Source: Rhizodiscina lignyota (lineage: Eukaryota > Ascomycota > Dothideomycetes > Aulographales > Rhizodiscinaceae). Taken from it: DNA of 64,000 nt. The notes beneath the pieces were generated by a model, which was not told the DNA's origin, did no database searches, and saw only the letters and a list, made by a program, of their open reading frames with translations. The stretch lies in assembly GCA_010015805.1 (NCBI GenBank), contig ML978130.1:744001-808000 (forward strand), in the 5' to 3' direction. Positions 1 to 11,079 of this stretch are shown piece after piece (positions within the stretch are counted from its first letter, which is position 1; every line of letters begins with the position of its first letter). The position numbers and the translations under genes are program-made.

Positions 1-94
1 TGCGTCAATGGAATACGAGAGGAGAAAGCGACTGCGGGTTGAAATGGCTCTCGAAGCTCTGAATACTCGAGACCTTATGAGATCGGGTCTGTAG
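1..94 (+). CDS. 3' end of an unidentified gene (partial)
   Basis: An open frame enters from the left edge (first full codon at base 2) and stops at TAG 92-94. It encodes about 30 residues ending in a charged, probably helical tail (EYERRKRLRVEMALEALNTRDL then MRSGL). Only the C-terminus is visible, so neither the function nor the true exon structure can be told; it could be a chance open frame, but the amphipathic Arg/Glu/Leu pattern looks like genuine coding sequence. Confidence 0.4.
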   Translation, partial: ASMEYERRKRLRVEMALEALNTRDLMRSGL

Positions 95-1761
95 CGATGG
101 TCTCTTTGTTTAATGGGTACATTCCAGTTTTAGATGAAGTGAAAAATGGAGTTGGGATGATAAGGTGATGTAGATGCAGCACAAAATTCTTGATTGCAAA
201 GGTGCTGTCGTCATGACAGCACAGATATCCTACCTCCTTGCGTTGAATCTAAGTTCTTCTCGGTCTATAATCAACTGCATTCATGTCAAGCAAGAAAGGT
301 GGACTCCGGCCTCCCCCGCCCGGAAATTTGACAGTAACAATTTCGGCAGCGAGGGCGACCGGAGTGTGACCGGGGTTTCACCGCCGCCAACCTCTCCCTC
401 GACCAGGGGAATAAGGCTGGTGCCCGACGGGCGCTGCCAATCAAGAAGTCGAAGACTGCCCAATCGCTATTAGTCTTGCATTAGCAAGGTAGGATCCTCT
501 TCCTTGAACTTAACCGCTGACCAACGTTTCACCGTTCCATTGCGACGTGCTGCGCAGTTGCCGTCAATATCGATGGGACACCATCGACATACCGAGGACA
601 CTCCTCTCCACAGCTCTGATTTTGTTCATTCTGTGGTATTGCCGCATATCGTGCCTAGCTTTTCAGTCTGAGCTGGAGCTGAGACTCGTGAAGAGGCGGC
701 GGTGGAGGATCGACGACAACTCTACTCAAAGAGGACATCCTAAGATGCATACTGTCGAGCCACACAGGTCATTGGGCATGCCATAACCCGACGTCATTGG
801 CACGAATCGGCCGCATGCACAACACTCTTTTTCTCTCCACTCTTTAGGAAGCAAGGTCTCCGGCCTGAGCCTACCGCATCTGGCGAACCGCATCGGGGGA
901 GGCGGGAGACGCCGAGTGTGCAGGTTATGGTTTGCATATCGTATTTTGGGGCGGTGCAAGCATTGGGCGTCGGTGGCTGGTGAATTAATTTGAACGATTG
1001 GAACGAATTAGAAAATTCGGAAGCGGAAAAGACCTCCATTCATCCAATCATGCACTGCCGTGCGGTGCATATATGTACGACAATCTGCAAGCGGGACTAA
1101 AACTGGTATCGGGCACTTTGAGAAGGGCAACTGTTTGCGTCACAGAAGCCTCGTTCTTCTTGCCGTTCAATTAACTGGCGATGCTGCTGGAATGAGAGCG
1201 TTCCTCTCCTAAGCAAGGCAACTACTTCCATGACGCACGATGGCACGGAACACTGAAGGATTCGGGGCATCTGCAGGAGCGGAGCGTCAGCAAGTGCATC
1301 TGAGGAGGGTGAACTTTCGCCAATCTTCAGTCCGCATTCATCCCCAAGTAATGGAGGCGTGATGGTCCGCTTGCGCCATACAATGCACGAAGGTGAGCTG
1401 CGGAGATGAACATACACCCACCCGCAAAGGGGTGTCTGCCTTACCTGAATTCTAAGCAGCGTGTAACGAAAGCATGTATGGGAGCAACTTATGCACCGTC
1501 TGTTGATGGCTTGTTAGCGGCTGATTCTCCTATAAAGTTAAGTACTTACCGACTTTATTCATTCCCATACACTATTTGATTTACAATTTACAATGTTGAA
1601 GTCAATGTCCCCTTCTCCCTCCCCTTTTGATGTTCTTTTCTGTTGAACTCGTCGCGGTGTTGCAATCTGCTGCAATCTACTCATGTGTAATTCCGCATCG
1701 TGTACGTAGTATACTGTTATGATCATTTCAAGAGTGTTAAACCCATTTCACAGAGGTCAGG
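95..1761. other. Spacer without a recognised gene
   Basis: About 1.7 kb with only short overlapping open frames on both strands and no recognisable domain. The part around 300-450 is more GC-rich and open on both strands for about 60 codons but resembles no family I know. The final 200 bases are AT-rich with a TATA-like run (tcctataaag near 1530) and would serve as the promoter of the small gene that starts at 1762. Confidence 0.6.
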
Positions 1762-2221
1762 ATGTGCAAGACGCTTAGCCCTGAAGCGACGGAACTGTTC
1801 GTAAAGTTTGAGGAAGGGGGGCCTTGTCAAGATTACCAGGTGCGTCGCGTGGAGAGCCGAGCGAATGTGTGAAAGACGCTGATATAATCCGACGTAGCAG
1901 TCCGATTGTGGCACAATAACTGTCGCTCCCGAGAACAGCGCGTCTTGCAATCGATCCGAAGAGCAGCCAAGATATGGACAAGCTGATATCCGGGAGGGAT
2001 CCACAAGACAGTGCTTGGAAGTTGGCAAATTTCAAGACAACAGCTATTCAAGCACAGCTGCCGAACGATCGATGGCCAATACTATGGACGAAGTCACTTC
2101 CACCTGGGAGGCTTCTGTTGCGGAACAGAACCGGGAGGGTGACCCTTCGTTTGACTGCTTGCTGGGGGAGCGTTATCGGCAGGAACTGTACCATACCATG
2201 GATAATGAGGGGGTTAAATAA
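1762..2221 (+). CDS. Small two-exon protein of unknown family, paralogue A
   Basis: Proposed model: exon 1 1762-1839, intron 1840-1900 (GTGCGT...GCTGAT...GTAGCAG, 61 nt, phase 0), exon 2 1901-2221, giving 132 residues. The first exon encodes MCKTLSPEATELFVKFEEGG followed by PCQDYQ. The same 26-residue exon occurs 2.5 kb downstream with 16 of 26 residues identical and an intron at the identical position. Reading through the intron hits a stop, so splicing is required. Exon 2 is polar, Ser/Glu/Asn-rich and probably disordered, ending ...LLGERYRQELYHTMDNEG. No signal peptide or membrane segment is visible. Function is unknown. The main support is the paralogue comparison; the 3' acceptor could equally be AG 1896-1897, adding one Gln. 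Confidence 0.55.
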
Positions 2222-4269
2222 ATGTGCGGAGAAAAATAGTGATGCTGCGTTCGTATTCGGGAGTCCTATATCATTATCTTCTCCGCTGGACCATTATATT
2301 AATTTCGCTGTAGTCTGGTACTACGCGAGAATAGTTATATGATTCATAAGACGAAAGAGCGCAAGATGAAGGGTTAGAGGTCACGTATTCAATGAGAATA
2401 GACGAATGCAACCAAAGAAAGGCTTCTCATGACTCACCTCACCCTCTCTTGTTCTGGGTTCGTGATATGCACACCATTCCAGGACTGTGCCGTAAAATCG
2501 GTGATATGCGATGTCCCTCACACTATACAATCCCAATTCTCCAAGAAGGCGCATCTCAAGAGTCAGAGCTCTGAATGTGGACTTGATAGCGCAGGGGAAA
2601 CGTTGCCAGAGTTCGCCTTGGCTTGTGTTGCATCGCTTATGAGTAGCTCGCCAAAGAGTTAGTTATCTATTCCGTCCCGCAATTGAGATCCGGAAGTGGA
2701 CCCTCGACCTTCCTGCTGCCTCCTTCAGCTAGCATTCGATTGCTGCCTCAAATGGCGCTTCCTCAAATGGCGCTTCCTCGGGTAGATAAGCCGGTGCAGG
2801 AGAGAACGGAGCTCTGACTGGTGAGGTAGTTGCGGGGCATGCTTGCAGATGTGGAACAATGATTGGATGACTGCAGCTGAGAGAGGAATGAAGATTTGAA
2901 TAGTTGGAAGGCATGAAAGCTGGGAATAGCGTCTTGCTGTTCATGTTTGAAACACCATTTGATCTTAAGCCCGCAATCCTATCAGACGGCCCCTGTTAAC
3001 GCCCGAAGCATATGAACGAGGAGCTTGCACTCTCTCATGACTGTGGCTAGCAGTCTTGCCGGATATGCTGCAGCTGGATGCGTAATGGTCTGCAGTAGGT
3101 TGAAAAATCTTCCAAGCTGATGCGGCCAACGAGCGTCTCTTCCGGTTGCTCAAATCTGTGAGGGAGGTTGGTTGATGTTTGTTGGAGACGAGGCGGTCAG
3201 TTTTCATCAAATCAGACTGTGCCACAGGCGCACAGCCACAGATACCCCATGCGCCACATCACAACCTGCCAAGTTGCCTTCTCTTGAGGGGTGCAGGTCG
3301 ATGTCAATCGTTCGACCGAATCAACGAATGTAATAGCCATGAGAAGTGTTCCAGTATTCCTTGATGGAGCCTTATTGATGAATGGCGGTGAACATTGAAG
3401 GAAATCGAGGAAACAGACTCATGAAATGATACATATCACCTCAAAGCGGCGTAAACGAATAGAAATGCCGTTAGGCAAGTCGAACCTGGGCTGAACATCT
3501 CAGTCAATGAGGGTCGCAAGGAATTTCTGACCCCATACTCCTTACTTGGCATGGTGATCGACCCACAGAGCCATCCGATGAAGTTTTTTAACAGGGTATA
3601 TGTCTTTCCTACAGTCGGGAAGGGTGGCTTAGGCGTTGATCTTAGGCAGTAGAGGCGAGCGACGTTGCAGTCCAAGAGATGGATTTTGCGTTGAAAAATC
3701 TGGCGGATGTCGGTGATAGCATTGTGGCCGGATAGGCGGCGCGTGAAATAAGGCGACGCGTAGTTCCAAGAAGTCCGAATCACGCTAAGCACGCGATGTC
3801 ACATGCCTGTTCATCTCCAATCATTTCATCCACTTTTGCCCAGAGAAGGCGGCATGACTGCAGATATCTGCAGTGTGAGAGTTCCTTGGGAATGTGTCCT
3901 TTCATGAGTCTGAATGTCACCCTACACAACCATGCAGCGAGGTCCACATCATGGGTGAACGCCGGTTAACGCCTGAGGGTATGGGAAGCTCGCACTATGA
4001 TTGCTGCTGTGGAATATGCACTATACATGCAATTTAATGCATTCAATCGCACCTATAGCCTTGCCCGTTCTATGCAAATGGGAAATGTTCCCCATATAAG
4101 AAGCGGATCGCTGTCCCCCTTTGTCCGGCAGGCCTATACCGTGATCCGACCCAAATTCCAGCTTGCCTGTTAGCGACTACAACCGTAGTCCCGAGTAGTG
4201 CAATCTTCACCCATTCACCTAGTACACCACCTCTCAATCGAGCCTCTCAGCTCTGCTACCCAAAGAGCA
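2222..4269. other. Spacer, possibly with decayed coding sequence on the minus strand
   Basis: No gene could be assigned. A 15-bp unit (cctcaaatggcgctt) is tandemly duplicated at 2746-2775. On the minus strand 3436-3792 a 118-codon frame looks moderately protein-like but has no identifiable domain and no continuing exon; I regard it as a possible gene relic. The last 250 bases include a TATA-like catataagaa near 4090 and CT-rich leader sequence before the ATG at 4270. Confidence 0.5.
2746..2775. repeat. 15-bp tandem duplication
   Basis: Two head-to-tail copies of cctcaaatggcgctt, followed by a partial third copy (cctc). It is intergenic and has no evident function. Confidence 0.8.
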
Positions 4270-4655
4270 ATGACCAGTACCCTCAATCCTGAAACCACCT
4301 CAAGATTTGTTGCGCACGCGGAAGGTGGACCATGCGAAGACTATCAAGTAAGATCCTGTGTAGCATAATAAATTGTAAATGTTCTTGGTAGAGGCTGATT
4401 CCTGTATCTGGAAAACAGCACACAAACTCCGCTGTGAATTCCGCAAGGAACAATCGTATCGACAGTGGAAACAGCGTTCAAGGCGAGACTGCTCGAGGCA
4501 ACGACGGAGAGAGTCCTGGTGACTCTACGCAAGAAAGCCCATTGCTTCGGCGGATGTTACAGGAGCGCGTATGTGAAGCGCCATATAACGCGATTGACCA
4601 TGCTGGGCGTCAAGAAGCCTACCGGAGAAGGCAAGAGAATGATGGGAACAACTGA
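4270..4655 (+). CDS. Small two-exon protein of unknown family, paralogue B
   Basis: Proposed model: exon 1 4270-4347, intron 4348-4418 (GTAAGA...GCTGAT...AAACAG, 71 nt, phase 0), exon 2 4419-4655, giving 104 residues. Exon 1 encodes MTSTLNPETTSRFVAHAEGG followed by PCEDYQ, the same length as in the gene at 1762 and sharing the pattern L-x-P-E-x-T-x-x-F-V-x(3)-E-G-G-P-C-x-D-Y-Q. In the shared core, seven of the eight conserved codons (all but the Glu) differ only at the third base, which points to selection on the peptide. Exon 2 is hydrophilic (SPLLRRMLQERVCEAPYNAI then an Arg/Glu-rich end) and diverges from paralogue A except perhaps for the basic-acidic tail. A second frame (4465-4734) is also open over exon 2, so the exact acceptor is uncertain. 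Function unknown. Confidence 0.5.
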
Positions 4656-4902
4656 CACAATGTACTTGATGTACCACAAAAAGATATTAGAGATAGTTCT
4701 CAAAATATCCTTTGTATTAATGACATTGTCTTAATATAAGAGCGGATGTAACGAATGGGACATTGAAGAGCTGGGAATATCCAAGCGTAATAAATGTGTG
4801 AGTGGAGCAACCCCTTCAAAACACAATGTCTCAAAAATGGCTCCAATCTAGCACCAGGTTAAATATCAATATCAGAAATCGCACCTACTCGTTTCATGCA
4901 TA

Positions 4903-6564
4903 TCAGTTTCTCCAAAACCAGCCTCCGCTCTTCTTTTCATTTGCTCTCTCCTTCTGGGCAGTCTGTTCATTTGGTTTCGTATATCGACGCGCATCATGCG
5001 CAGCGCCGTTCTGATCTTGCCGAGTATATTCCGGCGCTTGGATGTCGCGATCCAGATCGAACACCTCCATTGATCCTTGCCATGGGAGGAATCCCTGGGG
5101 TTGCTGAGAATGGGACTGCTGCGCATCTTTGGTCGATGACGTCTCGGATTTGGTTGTGCCGTCTTTGTCTGTCGTTTTCATAGTCTCTGTCGTCCTCTCG
5201 CGGCCATTGGCGAAGCTCTCTTTCAAAACTGTTCTCTCCGTTATGGTGCCATCTGCGTTGATAATGCGCTCTGTCCTTGTCAAGGTGCCGAGGATACTGG
5301 GCTTTGGAATCTCGTCGTTGCCCGTTGGTGCAGACAGCTGCTTGGAGACCGGAGGAGTATCAGCCTCGGCCTCTGAGCGCGTGAAGTACTCCTCATATGC
5401 ATCCAACTCGGTCTCTGTTGGAGGCTCCTGGACATCTCCAAAGACGCTCTTGACCAGCTCATCCCAGGATTGAGGCTTGGTGAGCGCCTCGACCATCTTC
5501 ATCTCCTCCGCCATGGAGTCAAGGAATGAGGGGACCTGTTCTCTTAGCAACTTGTACCTTTCGCGACGTTCCTTGGTCATGACATTCATCGAATGCAGCT
5601 CCGCCACCCGCGCCATCCAAAGCGCCGTGGATGCGAATTGCGCATCCGTTGACTCCTCGTCTGTCGTCAAAGGCTCATCGATTTGTGCTCGCAAGAGGTC
5701 CTCATATGCAGTTCGCCACGCCGGTCCACGAGCTCCTAGCTCTGGATGATCCTCCAACTGGAATGGAGAGTATCTGTTGAAGAAGAACCATGTGGCCAGT
5801 GAAATTGGGTTGTCGGTGGATGGGAAAGCGTCGTCCTGCGAGTCGTTTTCCACCTCATAGATTGGCAACACCGATACTTCTGTCACAGGCTTGGTATCTT
5901 CAGCCTTTACCGCTTCTTCTGCCATCTTTTGGAATGGCTGCTTCTGCTCTCGTCGCTCTTGGTGCCACAGCATATTCGGAGTGGTACTTGGTCCACCCCA
6001 CCCACTCCAAACCCAGTCGAAGTACCTCGAATGGGGGTATTCCCGCCTACACCATTTGCGGCTTTTATCCTTAGGCTCTTCAACTGCCGTGATGACTCGT
6101 TGCTCCTTCGGTGGGAGATATGGACATGACATCTCGTCCTTTGGTGGTTCGGCACCTGTATCTACGCGCTTCGTGTCTTTATCACTAAAGCCAAGTCCGC
6201 TTTCCAAATGTGCATCCCGTCGAGCGGTGATTTGCTTCAGAACGGTATCGTACCATTCTCTCGCCTCTCGCTCGCTGTCTTCAAAGTCCTTCATCGCTTC
6301 CTCCCACTCCTTGCCCATGTCTGTCGGCCCAGCCGTCTTGTTGCTCCCAGAATCTTCTCTTGATTTGTGGCATCGCCTTTCAGACCACTCTCGGCCATGT
6401 TGTGCACCTTGGTTGTAAATGGTGGAGGGGATGCTAAAGACTGAGCCGAGGAGCGAGTTGATCTGCTGGTCTACATGGTGGCGGAAGGCGACAAAGGGAT
6501 TCTGCTCAGACTCTTTCGAGGGTTTCGGAGAGCTTGAGGTTTCGTCGCGCTTGTCAGAGCACAT
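4903..6564 (-). CDS. Conserved fungal protein of unknown function, acidic, possibly mitochondrial
   Basis: An uninterrupted reading frame of 553 residues from the ATG at 6564 (MCSDKRDETSSS...). The frame stays open upstream, with another ATG at 6750 that would add 62 Arg-rich residues (MPNTLPLTRAANGLIPNF...) that could be a targeting sequence; the choice is undecided. The protein is rich in Glu, Lys and Trp, has charged helical stretches (about residues 80-130 and 260-290), a segment around LTRTERIINADGTITERTV that looks like a short beta-hairpin motif seen in fungal uncharacterised proteins, and ends in GGWFWRN. No enzymatic motif is visible. It is transcribed away from the GMC oxidoreductase gene, sharing a promoter region of about 730 bp. 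Confidence 0.75.
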   Translation of the reverse strand: MCSDKRDETSSSPKPSKESEQNPFVAFRHHVDQQINSLLGSVFSIPSTIYNQGAQHGREWSERRCHKSREDSGSNKTAGPTDMGKEWEEAMKDFEDSEREAREWYDTVLKQITARRDAHLESGLGFSDKDTKRVDTGAEPPKDEMSCPYLPPKEQRVITAVEEPKDKSRKWCRREYPHSRYFDWVWSGWGGPSTTPNMLWHQERREQKQPFQKMAEEAVKAEDTKPVTEVSVLPIYEVENDSQDDAFPSTDNPISLATWFFFNRYSPFQLEDHPELGARGPAWRTAYEDLLRAQIDEPLTTDEESTDAQFASTALWMARVAELHSMNVMTKERRERYKLLREQVPSFLDSMAEEMKMVEALTKPQSWDELVKSVFGDVQEPPTETELDAYEEYFTRSEAEADTPPVSKQLSAPTGNDEIPKPSILGTLTRTERIINADGTITERTVLKESFANGRERTTETMKTTDKDGTTKSETSSTKDAQQSHSQQPQGFLPWQGSMEVFDLDRDIQAPEYTRQDQNGAAHDARRYTKPNEQTAQKERANEKKSGGWFWRN

Positions 6565-7298
6565 GGTTTTGATGAAAAGTAATGATATCGTCGCGATAGA
6601 GAATGAGAGGCTCCTGCAACGCGGACTATGATATGGACGTACGCGGGGCATGCGCTGATAGCCGCCGACGATGACGCGCCAGCCGGCTAAATCACGGAAA
6701 TTTGGGATGAGGCCATTGGCTGCTCTCGTCAAGGGTAGAGTATTCGGCATTCGTCTCCATCGATCAATGATCAACCCCTTCCACACCTTAACTCAACCTC
6801 ACTCTTTCTTGGCCGGTTCCTAAGCGCTAGGCTCATAGCTGCCTCCTTGCGAAGGGTATCTTACTGGGCTCTCATTACGGTCCCCTGTGTAATATCGGGC
6901 TCGGTCTCAATCATCCGCTTGCGAGCCTAAGATCTCATGAGCAGGACCGAGTCGGTGTGGTGGCTATCTTCTACAGTAACTGCGCTTTTCGGGTAATTTC
7001 TCTTTCTGCCATCGCTATGGAGCTGTTTACAAACCAAGTATCTCGTTCGTGCTGCAGTCAGTTACCTGCCGGCTCACATCAGCACTCCGTAAAGATTCCG
7101 CATCACATTTGACCTATCGGACCAATTTCTGTCCCGGCAAGACCTTCTCTTACATTTCATGTTAACTGGCGTCGTTAAGACTCCCTTCTTGGGTTTCTCG
7201 TTACTTTCCTTTTTGTCATCTTTCTGTCGCATATATATGTACATCATCTTTCAGAATTCATTCAAAAGTCTCTGACCTTCTGTTTTGCCTGTTCAGCA
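6565..7298. other. Divergent promoter region
   Basis: Lies between the divergent starts at 6564 and 7299. It may include 5' coding or leader sequence of the minus-strand gene up to 6750. The right half is pyrimidine-rich, with a TATA-like catatatatatg at about 7229. No other gene is seen. Confidence 0.5.
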
Positions 7299-9126
7299 AT
7301 GTATGATTTTATAGTTGTAGGTGGTGAGTGAAACATATTAATATTCTCCTACTTCCACTAATATTAACGATTGTACATGAGCAGGTGGGCCAGCTGGAGC
7401 AAGTCTTGCGACACGCCTCGCTCAAACAAAACATGCACCTGAAGTACTCTTGCTGGAGGCTGGTGCCGAAAATCGCGAGAACCAAAACACGCCAGCAACA
7501 GAGAAGAGGTCTTCAATGGCCATTCCAAAGCTCAACTGGGGATACAAGACAGCACCACAGGAGAACTTTCTCCACCGACAGGCGGACTACTCGCGCGGGA
7601 AGACGCTCGGAGGCACTAGCGTAATCAACTTTATGGTGTGGTCCCGAGGCCCAAGGGACGACTATGAGGAATGGGCGGAAAGAGTCGGTGATTCGGATTT
7701 CAATTGGACTAATGCAGAGCGCCTGTACAAGTCCATCGAGGGATACGACGTGAACAGCGGAGAAATGAGCGAGTATTTCAAGCCGGATCCATTAGTGCAC
7801 GGCACTTCGGGGCCAATCAGCATTGAAAATGGCCAAATATGGCCAGAAGGCCTTCACACAGCTGTTGACGCTATAGTTGCGTCTGGCGTGAAGCTGAATT
7901 TGGACTTGAACTCCGGTGATCCCCTCGGCCTTGGACTCATACCATTCATGTCACGGAAGGGGCTCAGATGTACGGCCAGTGCATACACGGACATTGCTCC
8001 TTCGAATCTCACCCTCCAGGTGAACACGTTGGTAACAAAGCTCATATTTGAAAAGAATAAAGTCATTGGCGTTCAGACAGACAAAGGAAAATGTAAGTCA
8101 GTGTATGGTACTTTCTAGGGGAGAAGACACGGATGAGTCCCAGCTGGACCTGCCTTGGAGTCCAGCACCCATTTAAATGCTAATATATATGGTTCAGATC
8201 TCGCATCGAAAGAAGTCATCCTTGCGGCTGGCGCGGTCGACACTCCGAAGATCCTGCTATTATCAGGTATTGGGCCTGCAGACCATCTAAAACAGCACGG
8301 TATCCCTGTAGTGGTAGACCTACCCGTTGGCGAGAACCTCCGAGATCACTCCTACTTGCAGCTCCTCTATGAACTCAACGACTCCATCATAGACAAACAC
8401 TTGATCAACAGTCCAGAGTTACTACTATCCGCCCGCGCGCAATTCGCCAAAGACGGCACTGGCCCTTTTACTGCCGTTAACAGAGTTTTTGCCCTAAGCT
8501 GGACACGAGATGAACTAGTTGAGCAGCGTGTAGGCTTCGCTGACCTCGCGGAGGAGGAAAAGCGTCTGTTCCGCCGCTCGACGATACCAACGCATGAATT
8601 CTCCGTCTCAATATCCCAAATTGCGCGATGCCCGGGGAAAATTCTGTTCGGCTTGAGCTCCGTGGGTATGAATATGCAGAGCAGAGGCACCGTGCGGCTT
8701 GCATCTGCAGACCCAGCAGACGCTCCGATAATAGATCCAAAGTTCCTTTCCCATGCGTTCGATCGGGATAATCTCGTGGGCGACTTGCGACGCATGATTG
8801 CCCTCTCCGAGCTGCCGGACATTAAAAGCACGATTAAGGGACCACTTGGGGCGCCAGCATCTAGTTCTGACGAGGACATCTGGGATTTTGTCAGAAAAAA
8901 TATGGGCAGTTGTTGGCATCCTTGTGGCACTGTGAAGATGGGCAAAGCGGACGACCCGGAAGCGTGTGTAGACTCCGAATTTGCTGTTAAGCATTTTGAA
9001 GGGCTGAGAGTCGTGGATTTGAGTGTTGCACCGTTTGTGCCGAGTTGCCATACTACGTCTACAGCATACTGGCTCGGCGAACTGGCCGCGGAAAAGATTG
9101 CTCGGAGGTATGGATTGAACGGATAA
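7299..9126 (+). CDS. GMC family FAD-dependent oxidoreductase (choline dehydrogenase-like)
   Basis: Three exons: 7299-7323, 7385-8092 and 8198-9126, with introns of 61 and 105 nt; 553 residues. The tiny first exon splits the FAD-binding motif: MYDFIVVGG joins GPAGASLATRLA to make the Rossmann GxGxxG, followed by LLLEAG. Further GMC hallmarks are GKTLGGTSVINFMVWSRGP (GMC signature 1), EVILAAGAVDTPKILLLSGI (signature 2) and the C-terminal catalytic pair: His in CWHPCGTVKMG and His in PSCHTTSTAYW. There is no signal peptide, so an intracellular alcohol/choline-dehydrogenase-type activity is more likely than secreted glucose or aryl-alcohol oxidase; the substrate cannot be told. It is convergent with the alpha/beta hydrolase. 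Confidence 0.93.
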
Positions 9127-9472
9127 CGCGCACTTGTGAACGATTCATATTCTTTATTTAGAAATTCGGTCGAGTGTAGTATACAATATATACCATGTAT
9201 GCTCTAGCATTTCCGAACCTGTTTCTCTATGCTATGCGCGCAAGTTGCCGAGGACGCCATCTTCAACTCTTGCAGGGACGCGACATCCCACACTGTGATG
9301 TACGAGCTTCAATATCGTCGTAGCTGGGCCTGTGTTGCTGCGAGGCTCCGGAGTAATACGGATTGGTGTAGCTGTGAAGTCTTGCAGGATATCTCTCCAG
9401 AAATGCAAGCTTGACATGGCATGTTTCCAGTGATGGCGGGCGCGGAATTCTGTTCAGTTGATGCCCGCCAGT
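9127..9472. other. Convergent 3' spacer
   Basis: 346 bp between the stop codons of two convergent genes. AT-rich at the left (tatacaatatataccatgta), consistent with polyadenylation sequence. No gene seen. Confidence 0.5.
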
Positions 9473-10468
9473 TCACCTCGGCTCGCCATTACCAATTTCC
9501 CGCAACCTATCCACAATCGATTCGTATGCTTCTCTTGACTCTCTCAGGCCGTACATGAATGCCAACGGGAAACAATGCATCTGGCCCTCCCAATGAAGCC
9601 ACTCCCCTTCCACGCCGGCACCGATACATTTATCTCGGAAAAGGAGAGCATCCGGGGCCAGAATGTCGTTACCTCCGGTTACCGCGAACACCTTTACGCC
9701 TCTGTCCTTGAAGAGCGATAGGTCTCGATGAATTGGGGAGACACGGGGGTCCGAGTCAACCCACTCCGCCCCCCATTTCTCTGCCACCGATCTCGTAAAT
9801 GCAACGCTCAGAATAGGATCATGCGGTTCAATTTTGACCATCTCCGTGTTGACCTTCGCCGAATCCACGGATGGACTAATTACCAGGATGGCATCCGGAC
9901 TGTACTCTGCTCCATCCGCAAGCGCCGCAAGAGTAAGGGACAATGCCAGGTTGGCTCCAGACGAGTCGCCAGCGAACGTGACCCGCTGCTTTTGCTCCTT
10001 GGCCTCGCGCAGAAGGATTTCATACACCCTTACTAGTTGTGGAAAAGTTTTGGGGGCTGGACAGTTTGGTGCGAGAGGAGGGGATATTACGCTCACAGCT
10101 GCGTTGGGTAACTGCATGGCAATGGCTGTGAGGAACCTCCAGTGCTGCGAGGAAGGTGGTTTCTGGAAGCCACCGCCAGCAAAGTAGTAAATCCTGTGTG
10201 CCTTCGAGTCTGCACTAGGTTTTGTGTCATGGATTCTGCTCGCAGATGTGATGTCGTAGACGTAGACACCTTCCACTTGACGCTCTTGGATGTTGCATTT
10301 TCGAGCATACCCGGGAGGTTTCAGTCGAGGTGACCCAGCTGGATACGTCTTGTTTGGCTTTATGAGGCCCGGGACTTCTTTGAATGGCCGGATAACACGT
10401 TGGAGGATTCTCATGTAGAGAGACCGATCTGAGCGATTCGTAGTCCGCATCGATGGAGATTTCTCCAT
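9473..10468 (-). CDS. Alpha/beta hydrolase, hormone-sensitive-lipase-like (fold-3) family
   Basis: 331 residues from the ATG at 10468; an in-frame ATG at 10558 would add 30 residues. Visible features in order: IYYFAGGGFQ (the usual HGGGF oxyanion motif with Ala for His), nucleophile elbow GDSSGANLALSLTLAAL (catalytic Ser), DP...LSVAF lid/strand region, catalytic Asp in GGNDILAPD and His in GQMHCFPLAF. These make a complete Ser-Asp-His triad. The family contains esterases and lactone or steryl-ester hydrolases; the substrate is not predictable. It lies tail to tail with the GMC oxidoreductase, so common regulation is not implied. Confidence 0.85.
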   Translation of the reverse strand: MEKSPSMRTTNRSDRSLYMRILQRVIRPFKEVPGLIKPNKTYPAGSPRLKPPGYARKCNIQERQVEGVYVYDITSASRIHDTKPSADSKAHRIYYFAGGGFQKPPSSQHWRFLTAIAMQLPNAAVSVISPPLAPNCPAPKTFPQLVRVYEILLREAKEQKQRVTFAGDSSGANLALSLTLAALADGAEYSPDAILVISPSVDSAKVNTEMVKIEPHDPILSVAFTRSVAEKWGAEWVDSDPRVSPIHRDLSLFKDRGVKVFAVTGGNDILAPDALLFRDKCIGAGVEGEWLHWEGQMHCFPLAFMYGLRESREAYESIVDRLREIGNGEPR

Positions 10469-11079
10469 TATGTAGAATTGGAATTTGGAAGTCGTTTGGA
10501 AAGACCGAACAGTGTGGATTATGGAAGGAAATGTATGGAATGAATACTTAGCTTTCATAACATTTGCGGGATACAGCGGGACGGAGGTGCAGTGGTGGGC
10601 CCTTAGGCGGTTGAGTCGTGCGACGTCATGGCCCGAAGCGGCGATCGAAAGCAAGGCATCTCACGCTAACAATCGCGCCTAGCGTCCAACAATACTTAGT
10701 GTTTAATGGCGTTGCAAGTCATAGAGATTGATTGAGTGCGGGCGACGGTTCTAAAGGGAGCTTGTTGAGATGAAATGGATGTCTGAAGTGGAGTTGAGGA
10801 GATTTCGACTAGCAAGATTTGATCCTGGACCAATCCTAGCAGGCGATCTCTCCCCTTGAGCGTATCAATTAGCATATCATGCGCAAGTCGGTCCAGGACA
10901 AGGGTTCCAAATTGTTTAGATATGCGGTTTATATTTTTAATATATGGAAGTATCACGCGCGAGTTACAGTGCTAGGAAGAGCATACCAACACTCGTTCTC
11001 TGTGACTTCTCAATGCCTCGATACGTAGAGATTCGGCCCTATATACAAGATGACTGTCTGGTTTGATGTATCCCACATT
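10469..11079. other. Spacer
   Basis: About 610 bp between the start of the hydrolase and the stop of the NDUFS6-like gene (both minus strand). It may hold the leader of the hydrolase, whose frame stays open to 10654. No independent gene is recognised. Confidence 0.5.

Noticed and set aside
174-473. 99-codon frame on the plus strand, open also on the minus strand
   Set aside because: No domain, unusual composition, open on both strands because of GC-rich sequence; no upstream or downstream exon.
3436-3792. 118-codon minus-strand frame that looks partly protein-like
   Set aside because: No recognisable family, no partner exon and no clear start context; left as a possible relic only.
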